DNA from: Aliarcobacter vitoriensis
GTDB taxonomy: Bacteria > Campylobacterota > Campylobacteria > Campylobacterales > Arcobacteraceae
Length of the DNA stretch: 64,000 nt
Direction of reading: 5' to 3'
Assembly (NCBI RefSeq): GCF_003316695.1
Contig: NZ_PDKB01000003.1
Coordinates: forward strand, 1 to 64,000
The position numbers and the translations under genes were made by a program. Below the pieces are notes generated by a model. That model worked only from the letters and a program-made list of their open reading frames with translations, was not told the origin of the DNA and did not search any database. Of this stretch, positions 18,125-28,927 are shown piece by piece; the first letter of the stretch is position 1, and each line of letters opens with the position of its first letter.

Positions 18125-18883
18125 TTAAAAATCATACCAAGACTCTATTTTTGAAGCAAAAAAAACAGGACACTCTATCATTGGATAATGTCCTGATTCT
18201 TCAACTTCTATTATCTCAACATTATTAAATTTTTGAAAATATTTAGCTACTTCATTTTTTGAGAAAACTGGAAAATCATATTTTCCAGTTAATATTTTTA
18301 TAGGAATATTAATATCTATTTTATTATCTTCTTCAAAATTTATATTCAAATACATATTCATATAACCCAATCTTGCTTCTAAGATTGAGCAATTTAAAGC
18401 TAAATTTATACGATAATTTTTCCAAGTTTGGTTATATCTTATGCTTGATTGTTCTACAATTTCTTCTATTTTTTTGCTATCTTTTCTCATTTGAGATAGT
18501 AAATTTTCTTTTGCTTTTTGTGTACTTTTTACACCTTTGTAACTAATGGGAGTTATTAAAATAAGTTGTTTTGCTCTGTTGTCTTTTGAAGAAATATGTT
18601 GAGCTATCATAGTAGACATTGAGTGTGCAACTAAATTATAAGATTCTATTTTCAAATGTGAAATGAGATTTATTACATCTTTTACAGCTTCATCTAAATT
18701 ATAAATTCCTAAAATATTTTTAGATAAACCATAACCTCTTAAATCTACAAAATAACAGCTAAAATTTTCTTTATCTAAAAAAGGAATTATGCTATCATAA
18801 TTTGTACAATCACCAAATAGTTCATGAAGAAAAATAATACTTTTTTTACCAGTTCCCACTCTTTTGTAAGCTAAAATTTCCAT
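18125..18883 (-). CDS. Alpha/beta-hydrolase fold protein
   Basis: A 252-residue hydrolase without a signal peptide. An oxyanion-loop HELFGD (about 20), the VDLRGYGLS strand-turn, a nucleophile elbow with S88 (VAHSMST), a late acid (TGKYDFPV) and a catalytic His (ESGHYPM, about 231) form a complete triad pattern. The elbow reads A-H-S-M-S instead of the usual G-x-S-x-G. AAAAAGG precedes the ATG. The substrate is not inferable; lactonase, esterase or haloperoxidase-like activities are all possible. It is probably the first gene of a two-gene unit with the MFS exporter. Confidence 0.75.
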   Translation of the reverse strand: MEILAYKRVGTGKKSIIFLHELFGDCTNYDSIIPFLDKENFSCYFVDLRGYGLSKNILGIYNLDEAVKDVINLISHLKIESYNLVAHSMSTMIAQHISSKDNRAKQLILITPISYKGVKSTQKAKENLLSQMRKDSKKIEEIVEQSSIRYNQTWKNYRINLALNCSILEARLGYMNMYLNINFEEDNKIDINIPIKILTGKYDFPVFSKNEVAKYFQKFNNVEIIEVEESGHYPMIECPVFFASKIESWYDF

Positions 18884-18948
18884 ATTAAACCTTTTTTTGT
18901 AATTTTAGTTAAAAATATATTAATAAGTTGTATTTAAAGAACTTTAGA

Positions 18949-18954
18949 TATAAT
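18949..18954 (+). promoter_or_regulatory. Predicted -10 element of the rpsL-rpsG-fusA operon
   Basis: A perfect TATAAT followed by a leader of about 120 bases before rpsL; a weak TTGTAT lies at 18928-18933. Confidence 0.5.
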
Positions 18955-18960
18955 CCGAAA

Positions 18961-19081
18961 CTTTTTTAGAAAACTTTAAATCGTTTCCTAGAATGGTAGT
19001 ATCGCTTCAAAATATTTTGAAGATTACGAGAAGCATGAGTGGGGCTATAACTACTCAAACCAAATTTTATAAAGGAAAGAA
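18961..19081 (+). promoter_or_regulatory. Structured leader of the str operon
   Basis: The untranslated leader contains a perfect 18-base palindrome CTTCAAAATATTTTGAAG (19005-19022), flanked by CGCTT upstream and further short complementary stretches (GAGAAGC, GAGTGG/ACTACTC) downstream. This could fold as an mRNA structure for ribosomal-protein feedback, but I do not recognise a known S7 or S12 site. AAAGGAAAG is the Shine-Dalgarno for rpsL. Confidence 0.35.
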
Positions 19082-19462
19082 ATGCCTACAATTAATCAGC
19101 TTGTAAGAAATGAGCGAAAAAAAGTGATTAAAAAATCAAAATCACCAGCTTTAAAAAATTGTCCTCAAAGAAGAGGTGTGTGTACAAGAGTATATACAAC
19201 AACTCCTAAAAAACCTAACTCGGCTTTAAGAAAAGTTGCAAAAGTTAGATTAACAACTGGATTTGAAGTTATTTCATATATCGGTGGAGAAGGTCACAAT
19301 CTTCAAGAACACTCAATTGTTCTAGTAAGAGGGGGAAGAGTAAAAGATTTACCTGGGGTTAAATACCACATTGTAAGAGGTGCGTTAGATTCGGCTGGAG
19401 TAAATAACAGAACTGTATCTAGATCTAAATATGGTACAAAAAAAGCAAAAGCTAAAAAATAA
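19082..19462 (+). CDS. rpsL: 30S ribosomal protein S12
   Basis: A 126-residue protein that forms part of the decoding centre. It begins [13 protein letters not shown] and contains the highly conserved [19 protein letters not shown] and [16 protein letters not shown]-like segments. The lysines corresponding to E. coli K42/K43 and K87/K88 positions are in the usual streptomycin-sensitive form. It is first in the rpsL-rpsG-fusA operon, 15 bases before rpsG. An alpha/beta hydrolase on the other strand lies upstream, so rpoC is not adjacent. Confidence 0.98.
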   Translation: MPTINQLVRNERKKVIKKSKSPALKNCPQRRGVCTRVYTTTPKKPNSALRKVAKVRLTTGFEVISYIGGEGHNLQEHSIVLVRGGRVKDLPGVKYHIVRGALDSAGVNNRTVSRSKYGTKKAKAKK

Positions 19463-19474
19463 GTAGAAGGATAG

Positions 19475-19945
<471 letters not shown>

Positions 19946-19954
19946 GATAAAATT

Positions 19955-22063
19955 ATGGCAAGAAAAATACCGTTAAATAGAGTTAGAAATATAGGTATTG
20001 CTGCACATATTGATGCAGGAAAAACAACAACAACTGAAAGAATTTTATTCTATACGGGAGTTTCTCATAAAATTGGAGAAGTTCACGAAGGTGCTGCTAC
20101 AATGGACTGGATGGAACAAGAACAAGAAAGAGGTATTACAATTACTTCTGCTGCTACAACTTGTCATTGGACTCATCCAAAAACAAAAGAACAACTTCAA
20201 GTAAATATTATTGACACTCCAGGTCACGTTGATTTTACTATTGAAGTTGAAAGATCTATGAGAGTTCTTGATGGTGCTGTTGCTGTATTTTGTTCAGTTG
20301 GTGGAGTTCAACCACAATCTGAAACTGTTTGGAGACAAGCAAATAAGTATGGAGTTCCAAGAATTATTTATGTAAATAAAATGGATAGAACAGGTGCTAA
20401 TTTCTTTAATGTTATGAATCAAGTAAAAGATAGATTAAAAGCAAATCCAGTTCCAATTCAAGTTCCAATTGGTGCAGAAGACCAATTTAGAGGAATGATT
20501 GATTTAGTAAAAATGCAAGCTTATACATATAATCTTGATGCTCAAGCTGGTGAAATGTATCAAATTGAAGAGATTCCTGCTGATTTAGTAGATACTGCTA
20601 ACGAGTACAGAGAAAAATTAATTGAAGCTGCTGCTGAATCAAGTGATGAATTAATGGATAAATATCTTGGTGGTGAAGAATTAACTGAGGAAGAGGTTGT
20701 TGAAGGTCTTAAAAAAAGATGTTTAGCAATGGAAATTACGCCAATGGTATGTGGAACTTCATTTAAAAATAAAGGTGTTCAACCTTTACTTGATGCAGTT
20801 GCTATGTATTTACCATCTCCAACTGAAGTTGCTGATATCAAAGGTGAAACACAAGATGGTGAAGCTGTAATAGTTCCTTCAACTGATAAAGGTGAAGTAG
20901 CTGCTCTTGCATTTAAAATTATGACTGACCCATTTGTTGGACAATTAACATTTACAAGAATTTATAGAGGGGTTTTAGAATCTGGAACTTATGTATTAAA
21001 TTCAACAAAAATGAAAAAAGAGAGAATCGGAAGATTACTTAAAATGCACGCAAACTCAAGAGAAGAGATTAAAGAACTTTATGCTGGAGAAATTGGTGCA
21101 GTTGTTGGTCTTAAAGATACAATTACTGGGGATACACTTGCAAGTGAAAAAGATCCAGTTATCTTAGAAAGAATGGATTTCCCAGAACCAGTTATTTCTG
21201 TTGCAGTTGAGCCTAAAACAAAAGCTGACCAAGAAAAAATGGGTATTGCTTTAGGAAAACTTGCAGAAGAAGATCCATCATTTAGAGTAAATACTGATGA
21301 AGAATCAGGTCAAACTATTATTTCAGGAATGGGTGAATTACACCTTGAAATTCTTGTAGATAGAATGAAAAGAGAGTTCAAAGTAGAAGCTGAAGTTGGA
21401 GCACCTCAAGTTGCATATAGAGAAACTATCAGAAATGCTGTTAAACAAGAGTATAAATATGCAAAACAATCTGGTGGTAAAGGTCAATATGGACATGTTT
21501 ATTTAGAAATTAAACCAATGGCGTCAGGAAGTGAACCAACATTTAAGTTCAATAACGAAATCAAAGGTGGAGTTGTACCAAAAGAGTATATTCCAGCTGT
21601 TGAAAAAGGTTGTAATGAAGCGATGCAAGGTGGAATTTTAGCTGGATATCCAATGGTTGATATTGAAGTTACACTTTATGATGGAAGTTACCACGAAGTG
21701 GATTCTTCTGAAATGGCATTTAAACTTGCTGCTTCAATGGGATTCAAACAAGGTTGTAGAAGTGCAGCAGCAGGTGCTGTATTACTTGAACCAATGATGA
21801 AAGTAGAAATAGAAACTCCTGAAGAATATATGGGAGATGTTATTGGAGATTGTAACAAAAGAAGAGGACAAGTTAATTCTATGGATGACAGAGCGGGTAT
21901 CAAACTTGTTACTGCTATGATTCCATTATCTGAATTATTTGGATATTCAACAGATTTAAGATCTATGTCACAAGGTAGAGCAACATATTCTATGTTATTT
22001 GATTCTTACCAAGAAGTTCCAAGAAATGTTTCTGAAGAAATTATGAAAAAAAGAAATGGATAA
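19955..22063 (+). CDS. fusA: Elongation factor G
   Basis: A 702-residue translocation GTPase of full length. G1 is [13 protein letters not shown] (about residues 17-29), G2 [12 protein letters not shown]3 [10 protein letters not shown]4 NKMDRTGA and G5 near GTSFKNKG. Domain IV has the [13 protein letters not shown] region. It is the last gene of the str operon; tuf is not next, unlike in enterobacteria. A strong hairpin terminator follows within 20 bases. Confidence 0.98.
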   Translation: MARKIPLNRVRNIGIAAHIDAGKTTTTERILFYTGVSHKIGEVHEGAATMDWMEQEQERGITITSAATTCHWTHPKTKEQLQVNIIDTPGHVDFTIEVERSMRVLDGAVAVFCSVGGVQPQSETVWRQANKYGVPRIIYVNKMDRTGANFFNVMNQVKDRLKANPVPIQVPIGAEDQFRGMIDLVKMQAYTYNLDAQAGEMYQIEEIPADLVDTANEYREKLIEAAAESSDELMDKYLGGEELTEEEVVEGLKKRCLAMEITPMVCGTSFKNKGVQPLLDAVAMYLPSPTEVADIKGETQDGEAVIVPSTDKGEVAALAFKIMTDPFVGQLTFTRIYRGVLESGTYVLNSTKMKKERIGRLLKMHANSREEIKELYAGEIGAVVGLKDTITGDTLASEKDPVILERMDFPEPVISVAVEPKTKADQEKMGIALGKLAEEDPSFRVNTDEESGQTIISGMGELHLEILVDRMKREFKVEAEVGAPQVAYRETIRNAVKQEYKYAKQSGGKGQYGHVYLEIKPMASGSEPTFKFNNEIKGGVVPKEYIPAVEKGCNEAMQGGILAGYPMVDIEVTLYDGSYHEVDSSEMAFKLAASMGFKQGCRSAAAGAVLLEPMMKVEIETPEEYMGDVIGDCNKRRGQVNSMDDRAGIKLVTAMIPLSELFGYSTDLRSMSQGRATYSMLFDSYQEVPRNVSEEIMKKRNG

Positions 22064-22082
22064 TTTTTAAATTTCTTTTTAC

Positions 22083-22117
22083 AAAAAAGGGGTGTGCTTT
22101 TGCATATCCCTTTTTTT
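22083..22117 (+). terminator. Intrinsic terminator after fusA
   Basis: The stem AAAAAAGGGGTGTGC pairs with GCATATCCCTTTTTT (two G-U pairs) around a TTTT loop and ends in a run of seven T (22111-22117). Confidence 0.85.
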
Positions 22118-22185
22118 ATTGGTTTTATATGAGTAATTTACTACAATTGCAAATTGTTTATATAAAATTAATTTAGGTTATAAAA

Positions 22186-23058
22186 TTGAGATTAGAAAAA
22201 AATTACAAAAAATTAGAAAAAATAGAGAAAATTGGAATTGTTTTAAGACCTGAAAGTCCTGAGTTAAAAGATGTATATGAAAAAATAGAAGCACTATTTT
22301 TACAAAAAAACATAGCTGTAATTTTAGAAGATAGTTCAGCTTTAATGATAGGAAAACAGGGGATAAGTTTTGATAGTTTATGTAATAGTGTCGATTTTTT
22401 AGTAAGTGTTGGTGGAGATGGAACACTTTTAGGAGTTGTACGAAGAGCTTTTAAGTATGATTTACCTGTTTTAGGAATCAATTTAGGAACTTTAGGATTT
22501 TTAACAGATTTAAGTATGGAAGAACTTCCAAAATTTATTGATGATTTATTAGTAAATGATTATAAAATTAATTCTAGAATGATAATTGAGGGTTCTATAA
22601 AAGGAAAAAAATTTATTTCTTTTAATGATGTTGTTTTATCAAGAAAAGATTTATCTACTATGCTTAAAGTTAGAGCAAAAATTGATAATAATGAATTTAA
22701 TACGTATTTTGGAGATGGTTTAATAGTATCAACACCAAGTGGTTCAACAGCTTATAATCTATCTGCTGGTGGACCAATTGTTTATCCTTTAACAGAAGCT
22801 TTTATAATTACACCAATAGCTCCTCACTCATTAACTCAAAGACCAATAGTAGTACCTGCTGATTTTGAAATAGAATTTAATGTTCCAAATAATAGTGAAG
22901 CGGTGATAATAGTAGATGGGCAAGAATTTTATGATTTAAAAGAAAATGGAAGCTTAAAGATAAAAATTTCTACAAAAAAAGCAAAAATGTTGCATAAAAG
23001 TAGTAGAGACTTCTTTAAAGTTTTAAGTGAAAAATTAAGATGGGGGGAATTAAGTTGA
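22186..23058 (+). CDS. nadK: NAD kinase
   Basis: A 290-residue cytoplasmic enzyme that phosphorylates NAD to NADP with ATP. The catalytic GGDGTLL (about residues 69-75), NLGTLGFL, a diagnostic TPSGSTAYNLSAGGP (about 183-197) and a substrate-binding PLTEAFIITPIAPHSL are all present. The start is TTG at 22186, the first plausible initiator, with a weak TTAGGT upstream. Its stop overlaps the TTG start of recN, so the two are translationally coupled, a pairing common in bacteria. Confidence 0.95.
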   Translation: MRLEKNYKKLEKIEKIGIVLRPESPELKDVYEKIEALFLQKNIAVILEDSSALMIGKQGISFDSLCNSVDFLVSVGGDGTLLGVVRRAFKYDLPVLGINLGTLGFLTDLSMEELPKFIDDLLVNDYKINSRMIIEGSIKGKKFISFNDVVLSRKDLSTMLKVRAKIDNNEFNTYFGDGLIVSTPSGSTAYNLSAGGPIVYPLTEAFIITPIAPHSLTQRPIVVPADFEIEFNVPNNSEAVIIVDGQEFYDLKENGSLKIKISTKKAKMLHKSSRDFFKVLSEKLRWGELS

Positions 23059-24584
23059 TAACGAGAGTGTATGTTAAAAATTGTTTATCTTTTCAAGAGA
23101 TTGATTTAGAGTTTAATGGTGGATTAAATATTTTTACAGGACCTTCTGGAGCTGGAAAATCTATTTTGATGCAAGAGTTACTATCTTTATTTGCTTTAAA
23201 TGAAGTAAAGAGTGATATTGGAGAAGTAAATTTAAATAATTCACGAATAAAAAATGAAGAATATGATATAAATTTTGAAGAAGATATTGTAATAAAAAGT
23301 ATAAAAAAAGATAAAACTAGATATTTTTTGAATAATCAATCAATATCGAAAAAATCTCTTCAAAATGTATCAAACTCTTTGATTAAATATTTAAGTTTAC
23401 GAGACACAAGTGATTTTAAAAGTGAAACCTTACTTGATTTCTTAGATAGATTTTCTTCTAAAAATATCAATGGATTTAAAAAAATAAAAGATAGTTTTGA
23501 TACTAGCTACAAAGAATTAATTGATATTAAAAAAAGAGTGAATAAAATAAGAGAAGATGAGAAAAATCTTGAAGATTTAAAAGAATTTGCCAAATTTGAA
23601 ATTCAAAAAATTGAAGAGATAAATCCAAAAAACAATGAATATGAAGAGTTGAATGGATTGAAGAAATCTTTAGCAAAAAAAGAAAAAATAGAACAAGTAG
23701 TAAAAAAAGCTAGTAATATTTTTGAATACACAAACAGTGTAAATGAGTTGCTTGAACTTATGGAAGTTGATTCATCTTTTTTTGATGAAACTATAAATGA
23801 ACTAAATAATATTATAGAAAAATCAACAGATACTTTAAGTGAATTAGAGGATATTGATATTGAAGATACCTTAACAAGAATTGAAAAAATATCAGCGTTA
23901 ATAAAAAGATTTGGTTCAATAGAAGAGTGCTTGGAGTATAAAAATCAAAAAATTAAAGAACTTGAAGGATACAATAATATAAGTTTTGAAAAAGAAGATT
24001 TAGAGAAAAGATATATAAAATTGGAAGAGAGTGTAATAAACTTAGCAAAAGATATATCTAAAATTAGAAAAGATAGTTTAAAAATTCTTGAAGAAAAAGT
24101 AAATGAATATTTAAAATTTTTGTATTTGAGTAGTGCAAAAATAGTTTTAAATAATAAAGAATTAGATCAATATGGAATTGATGAAGTTATTTTTCAGTTA
24201 AATGGAGTATCTTTACAAACTATTAGTTCAGGAGAATATAATAGATTGAGATTAGCACTTTTAAGTGCAATTGTAGAGTTTGATATAGGAGAAAATGGAA
24301 TTTTATTTTTAGATGAAATTGATGCAAATTTAAGTGGAAAAGAAAGTGATGCTATATCAAAAGTTTTAATAAAATTAAGTTCAAACTATCAAATATTTGC
24401 AATTTCTCATCAAATTCAATTAACTGCAAGTGCAAATCAACATTTTTTAGTGGATAAAAAAGATGGTATTTCAAAAGTAAAACTTTTAAATGATAATGAA
24501 AAAATAGAAGAGATAGCAAGAATGATAAGTGGCGAAAATGTAACTGTTGAAGCTATAGAGTTTGCAAAAAATTTGATAAAATAA
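23055..24584 (+). CDS. recN: DNA repair protein RecN
   Basis: A 509-residue SMC-like ATPase acting in double-strand-break repair. Walker A GPSGAGKS follows LNIFTG (about residues 26-37). A long coiled-coil arm (about 145-340) separates the head halves. The C-terminal half has the signature [15 protein letters not shown], Walker [15 protein letters not shown] and the switch [12 protein letters not shown] chose TTG 23055, which overlaps the nadK stop (TTGA) and has GGGGGAA five bases before it. An in-frame ATG at 23040 would add five residues and has a weaker ribosome site. Confidence 0.93.
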   Translation: MITRVYVKNCLSFQEIDLEFNGGLNIFTGPSGAGKSILMQELLSLFALNEVKSDIGEVNLNNSRIKNEEYDINFEEDIVIKSIKKDKTRYFLNNQSISKKSLQNVSNSLIKYLSLRDTSDFKSETLLDFLDRFSSKNINGFKKIKDSFDTSYKELIDIKKRVNKIREDEKNLEDLKEFAKFEIQKIEEINPKNNEYEELNGLKKSLAKKEKIEQVVKKASNIFEYTNSVNELLELMEVDSSFFDETINELNNIIEKSTDTLSELEDIDIEDTLTRIEKISALIKRFGSIEECLEYKNQKIKELEGYNNISFEKEDLEKRYIKLEESVINLAKDISKIRKDSLKILEEKVNEYLKFLYLSSAKIVLNNKELDQYGIDEVIFQLNGVSLQTISSGEYNRLRLALLSAIVEFDIGENGILFLDEIDANLSGKESDAISKVLIKLSSNYQIFAISHQIQLTASANQHFLVDKKDGISKVKLLNDNEKIEEIARMISGENVTVEAIEFAKNLIK

Positions 24585-24592
24585 TAAATAGA

Positions 24593-24598
24593 TATAAT
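24593..24598 (+). promoter_or_regulatory. Predicted -10 element of the chemoreceptor gene
   Basis: TATAAT in the recN-chemoreceptor gap, 51 bases before the ATG at 24650; GGAGAGAGAAG is the ribosome site. Confidence 0.45.
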
Positions 24599-24649
24599 AT
24601 TTATATTTTAAATGGTACAATTGAAACATTCTATTTTGGAGAGAGAAGA

Positions 24650-27517
24650 ATGCTAAGAAATTTGTCTATAAAATTAAAAATATTGATTTTATCTGTAGTA
24701 ACAATTATGTTTATATCGATTGCCGTTGCTATAGATTCAATTTATTCTATTAAAAGTTTTTCAGATGAAGGTATCACTAAATATAAAGAAGAAGCTTACC
24801 TAAAAAAAGAACAAGAACTGAAGAACTATGTGTCTTTGGCTATGAAAACAGTTGAAGCATATTATGAAAGAACTTCTATAGAAAAAGTTAAACTTGAATT
24901 AGAAAGTGAACTACAAAAACAAACAGAATTTTTATTTTCTATTTTAGAAGCAGAGTATGAAAAATATAAAAATACTTTATCAAATGAAGCATTACAAGAT
25001 AGGTTAAAAAGTATTGTAAATGCTACAAGATATTCATCTACAGGATATTTTTGGATAAATGACTTTGATGCAGTCGTTGTAGTACATCCTATAAATCCAT
25101 CACTTAATAATAAAAATATGTATGACTACAAAGATCCAAAAGGGAAGCAAATTTTTAAAGAGTTTGCACAAATTGCAAAAAGTGATAAAGAGGGATTTAT
25201 TGATTATGTTTGGCCAAAACCAGGATTTGATACTCCTCAATTAAAGGTATCTTTTGTAAAATTATTTAAACCATATAATTGGGTTATTGGAACGGGTGAA
25301 TATGTTGAAAATGCAACAGCAAGAATTCAAATGGAAGCTTTAAAAACTATTTCAGAAATGAGATATGCAAATAATGAATATTTTTGGATAAATGATTCAT
25401 TTCCCAAAATGATTATGCATCCTATTAACTCAAAATTAAATGGAACAGATTTAAGCACTTATTCAGACCCTTATGGCGCAAAATTGTTTATTGAAATGTC
25501 AAAAGTTACAAATTCTAAAAAAGAAGGTGGATTGGTAAAATATTATTGGGATAAACCAAATTTACCAAATGATCCAAAAGCGAAATTTTCTTATGTTCAA
25601 AAGTTCGAACCTTGGGATTGGATTATTGGAACAGGGGCTTATGTTGATGATATTGAAGCAGAAGTTGCTTTGATGGAAGAGAATACTAATGATAAGATAA
25701 ATAGTATAATTTTTAGCATTTTAGGTTTTGCAATTATTATAATATTAGTTGCAGTTCTAATTTATAACTATTTTGTAAATCAAGCCATTATTAGACCTTT
25801 AGATGAACTGGATATGGCTATTAATGATATTAATAGTGGAAAAGGTGAAACTGATAGAATTAACAAAAAATCTAATGATGAAATAGGAAAAGTGGTAGAT
25901 AGTTTTAATGCTTACATCTCTAAGCTAAAAGAAGCTTATATAGAAGATGGGAAAGTTATTGAAAATGTTGATGAAGTGATAGACAAAATTTCGCAAGGTT
26001 TTTATGTATACAAAATTGAAAAAACATCTTCAAATCCACAAATTCAAAGGTTAAGAGATTCTATTAATCAAATGATTGAAAGAACAAATGATAATCTAGT
26101 AAGTTTAAACAATGTTCTAATAGAGTATGGAAACTCAAATTTTGCTGCAATTGATTCAAAAATGGACATATCAAAAGTAAATGGGGTAATGTCATCATTA
26201 GTTGCAAGTACACAACTAATTGGTTCAACTGTTTCTGAATTTTTGTCAATGATTGTAGCAACTGGTAAAAAATTAAATAGTGATACAGGTGTTTTATCTG
26301 ATAGTGCTAAAAAATTATCAACTTCTGCAAATGAACAAGCTTCTTCTTTAGAGCAAACTGCAGCTGCGGTTGAAGAGATAACAGCTATTATTAAGCAAAG
26401 TGTTCAAAAAACTTCTCAAATGTCTATTTTAGCTCTTGAACTTCAAAAATCTTCAAAAGATGGAGAAACACTTGCTTCAAAAACAAATCAAGCGATGGAT
26501 CAGATAAATAATGAAGTAAGTTCTATTAATGAAGCTATTGAAGTTATTGATCAAATTGCATTTCAAACAAACATTCTTTCACTAAATGCCGCAGTAGAAG
26601 CTGCAACTGCTGGAGAAGCTGGTAAAGGATTTGCAGTTGTTGCACAAGAAGTAAGAAATCTTGCAAATAGAAGTGCTGAGGCAGCAAGAGAGATTAAAAA
26701 TATTGTAGAAAAAGCAACAGCAAAGGCTAATGAAGGTAAAGATATTGCAAATCGAATGAAAGAAGGTTATACAATATTAAATAAAAATATTAATGACACT
26801 ATTGTATTAATTGAAGATGTTTCAAAAGGTAGTAAAGAAGAAGAGATTGGAATTTTACAAATCAATGATACGATAAATGTTTTAGATAGTGTAACTCAAG
26901 TAAATGCTAACTCGTCAAATATTATTAGTTCATTAGCTTTAGAAGCTGCAAATTTATCTAATAATCTTCTAACAATAGCTGATAGGGCTAAATTTAAACA
27001 AATAGATGCAAAAGAGATAGAAGACATCGATTTGGTATTTAAAGTTTCAAAATTAAAAAATGATCATATAAGATTTAAACTTGTAAATTTTAATAAAATT
27101 GGACAAACAAAAACTGCTTGGAATATAACAAAACCAACAGATTGTGATCTAGGAAGATGGATAATAGAACAAGAAAAACAAGGTATTAGTTTTACAAAAG
27201 CACAAAATTGGAAGAAACTAAAAGAGTACCATGAAAGTGTTCATAATAGTGTTCAAGAGTATATAAATGAAGATTGTAAAGATATTTCTGATAGAGATAT
27301 CTTACAAAACTTATCACAACAAGTAGATATTTCAATGTTTGAGGTGTTTAAATGTTTAGATCAACTAAAAAAAGACAATATTGTTAAAGCTTCAAATGAA
27401 ATAAAAAAAGATGTTAAATTTGAAAATACTTCTCTAATAGAACAAAAAGTTAGTAATAAAGAATCTCAAAAGAAGTTTATCTCTAGCAATACTGATGATG
27501 AGTGGGAGAGCTTCTAA
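24650..27517 (+). CDS. Methyl-accepting chemotaxis protein with tandem Cache domains and a C-terminal CZB domain
   Basis: A 955-residue transducer. TM1 lies near residues 12-32. The periplasm holds two Cache_2 modules, recognisable by repeated [36 protein letters not shown] and [24 protein letters not shown]2 is near 350-372, followed by HAMP and a signalling domain with the conserved tip [20 protein letters not shown]-like segment. A CZB zinc-binding domain follows (about 800-880): H in [10 protein letters not shown] in TAWN, CDLGRW, and HESVH. In Helicobacter TlpD the CZB domain mediates responses to oxidants. The likely periplasmic ligands are small carboxylates. It is transcribed alone. 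Confidence 0.88.
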   Translation: MLRNLSIKLKILILSVVTIMFISIAVAIDSIYSIKSFSDEGITKYKEEAYLKKEQELKNYVSLAMKTVEAYYERTSIEKVKLELESELQKQTEFLFSILEAEYEKYKNTLSNEALQDRLKSIVNATRYSSTGYFWINDFDAVVVVHPINPSLNNKNMYDYKDPKGKQIFKEFAQIAKSDKEGFIDYVWPKPGFDTPQLKVSFVKLFKPYNWVIGTGEYVENATARIQMEALKTISEMRYANNEYFWINDSFPKMIMHPINSKLNGTDLSTYSDPYGAKLFIEMSKVTNSKKEGGLVKYYWDKPNLPNDPKAKFSYVQKFEPWDWIIGTGAYVDDIEAEVALMEENTNDKINSIIFSILGFAIIIILVAVLIYNYFVNQAIIRPLDELDMAINDINSGKGETDRINKKSNDEIGKVVDSFNAYISKLKEAYIEDGKVIENVDEVIDKISQGFYVYKIEKTSSNPQIQRLRDSINQMIERTNDNLVSLNNVLIEYGNSNFAAIDSKMDISKVNGVMSSLVASTQLIGSTVSEFLSMIVATGKKLNSDTGVLSDSAKKLSTSANEQASSLEQTAAAVEEITAIIKQSVQKTSQMSILALELQKSSKDGETLASKTNQAMDQINNEVSSINEAIEVIDQIAFQTNILSLNAAVEAATAGEAGKGFAVVAQEVRNLANRSAEAAREIKNIVEKATAKANEGKDIANRMKEGYTILNKNINDTIVLIEDVSKGSKEEEIGILQINDTINVLDSVTQVNANSSNIISSLALEAANLSNNLLTIADRAKFKQIDAKEIEDIDLVFKVSKLKNDHIRFKLVNFNKIGQTKTAWNITKPTDCDLGRWIIEQEKQGISFTKAQNWKKLKEYHESVHNSVQEYINEDCKDISDRDILQNLSQQVDISMFEVFKCLDQLKKDNIVKASNEIKKDVKFENTSLIEQKVSNKESQKKFISSNTDDEWESF

Positions 27518-27525
27518 AGGCTCTT
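27506..27525 (+). terminator. Weak hairpin at the end of the chemoreceptor gene
   Basis: GAGAGC (27506-27511) pairs with GCTCTT (27520-27525) across the stop codon. The following sequence is T-rich but lacks a clean T-run, so termination would be weak. Confidence 0.35.
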
Positions 27526-27574
27526 TATCTCATTTTTAATAAAACTTCAATACAAATATTTATCAAAAAATAGA

Positions 27575-27580
27575 TATAAT
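27575..27580 (+). promoter_or_regulatory. Predicted -10 element of trhP
   Basis: TATAAT 45 bases before the ATG at 27626, with an AAAGGAAA ribosome site. Confidence 0.45.
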
Positions 27581-27625
27581 CTCGGCTTAATTAAATAATA
27601 TAATGTATGTAATCAAAGGAAATTT

Positions 27626-28915
27626 ATGAGTAATAAAAAAGTAGAGTTACTATCACCTGCTGGAAATTTAGAAAAATTAAAAATAGCTATTAAATATGGT
27701 GCAGATGCAGTTTACGCAGGAGTTAGTCACTTTAGTTTAAGAATAAGAGCAGGAAAAGAGTTTACGTTTGAAACTTTTAAAGAAGGAATAGATTATGCTC
27801 ATGAAAGAGGAAAAAAAGTATATGCTACAATTAATGGTTTTCCTTTTAATTCACAAATAGAATTATTAAAAAAACATATTGCTACAATGGCTGCACTTAA
27901 GCCAGATGCTTTTATTGTTGCAGCTCCTGGAGTTGTTCGATTGTGTAGAGAAATTGCTCCTCAAATTGATATTCATTTATCAACTCAAGCAAATGTTTTA
28001 AATTATCTTGATGCACAAGTTTTTTGGGATATGGGTGTAAAAAGAATAGTTGTTGCAAGAGAGATATCATTAAAAGATGTAATGGAAATAAAAAAACACT
28101 TACCTGATATGGAAATAGAGATTTTTGTACATGGTTCTATGTGTTTTGCTTATAGTGGAAGATGTTTAGTTAGTGCTGTTCAAATGGGAAGAGTACCAAA
28201 TAGAGGAAGCTGTGCAAATGACTGTAGATTTCAATATACTTTATATGCTGCAAATGAAGATCATAATACTTTGTTTAGGTTAGAAGAAGAACCAGGTGTT
28301 GGAACATACATTTTTAATTCAAAAGATATGAATTTAGCTTCACATATAAAAGAAATATTAGATAGTGGTGCAGTTGATAGTTTAAAGATTGAAGGAAGAA
28401 CAAAATCTCCATATTATGCAGCCGTTACAGCAAAAGCATATAGAGAAGCTATTGATGATTATGATGCTGGAAAATTTGAACCAGAGAAATATCAAAAAGA
28501 GCTTCATACAACAAAAAATAGAGGATTTACTGATGCATATTTGATTCATCGTCCTTTTGAGAAAACAGATTCACAAAATCATCTATATGCTTTAAGTAAA
28601 GGTTCGTTTGAAGTTACTGGACTTGTAACTGAAGATGAAGAACATTTTTTGTGTAAGTATAAAGTTTATCCAAATGAAGATATAGAAATTTTTACTCCAA
28701 AAGGTGAAGAACTTTTGGAATGTGATAATGAAATAGGGAAAATTTTTAAAAAATATGATGGTTTGTATTATATAAATTTTAAAAAGATTTTAACAGAAAC
28801 GAATAAAGAATTAGAATCTGTTCATAGTGGAAATGTAAATAAAATAAAACTTCCTTCAAAATTACCATATTTAACTATGTTTAGAGTTGAAAATATTGAT
28901 GAAATAGTGGAATAA
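27626..28915 (+). CDS. trhP: U32-family protein, tRNA 5-hydroxyuridine synthesis protein TrhP (YegQ) type
   Basis: A 429-residue protein of peptidase family U32. It starts with VELLSPAGNLEKLKIAIKYGADAVYAG, and has the IHLSTQANVLN segment and the signature EIFVHGSMCFAYSGRCL (about residues 168-184), where cysteines of the family ligate an iron-sulfur cluster. Further cysteines (RGSCANDCR) follow. In E. coli and B. subtilis, TrhP proteins make 5-hydroxyuridine at tRNA position 34 using prephenate; older annotation calls them collagenase-like proteases. In C. jejuni the equivalent gene also lies before purE. Confidence 0.85.
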   Translation: MSNKKVELLSPAGNLEKLKIAIKYGADAVYAGVSHFSLRIRAGKEFTFETFKEGIDYAHERGKKVYATINGFPFNSQIELLKKHIATMAALKPDAFIVAAPGVVRLCREIAPQIDIHLSTQANVLNYLDAQVFWDMGVKRIVVAREISLKDVMEIKKHLPDMEIEIFVHGSMCFAYSGRCLVSAVQMGRVPNRGSCANDCRFQYTLYAANEDHNTLFRLEEEPGVGTYIFNSKDMNLASHIKEILDSGAVDSLKIEGRTKSPYYAAVTAKAYREAIDDYDAGKFEPEKYQKELHTTKNRGFTDAYLIHRPFEKTDSQNHLYALSKGSFEVTGLVTEDEEHFLCKYKVYPNEDIEIFTPKGEELLECDNEIGKIFKKYDGLYYINFKKILTETNKELESVHSGNVNKIKLPSKLPYLTMFRVENIDEIVE

Positions 28916-28927
28916 ATATTTTACAAT

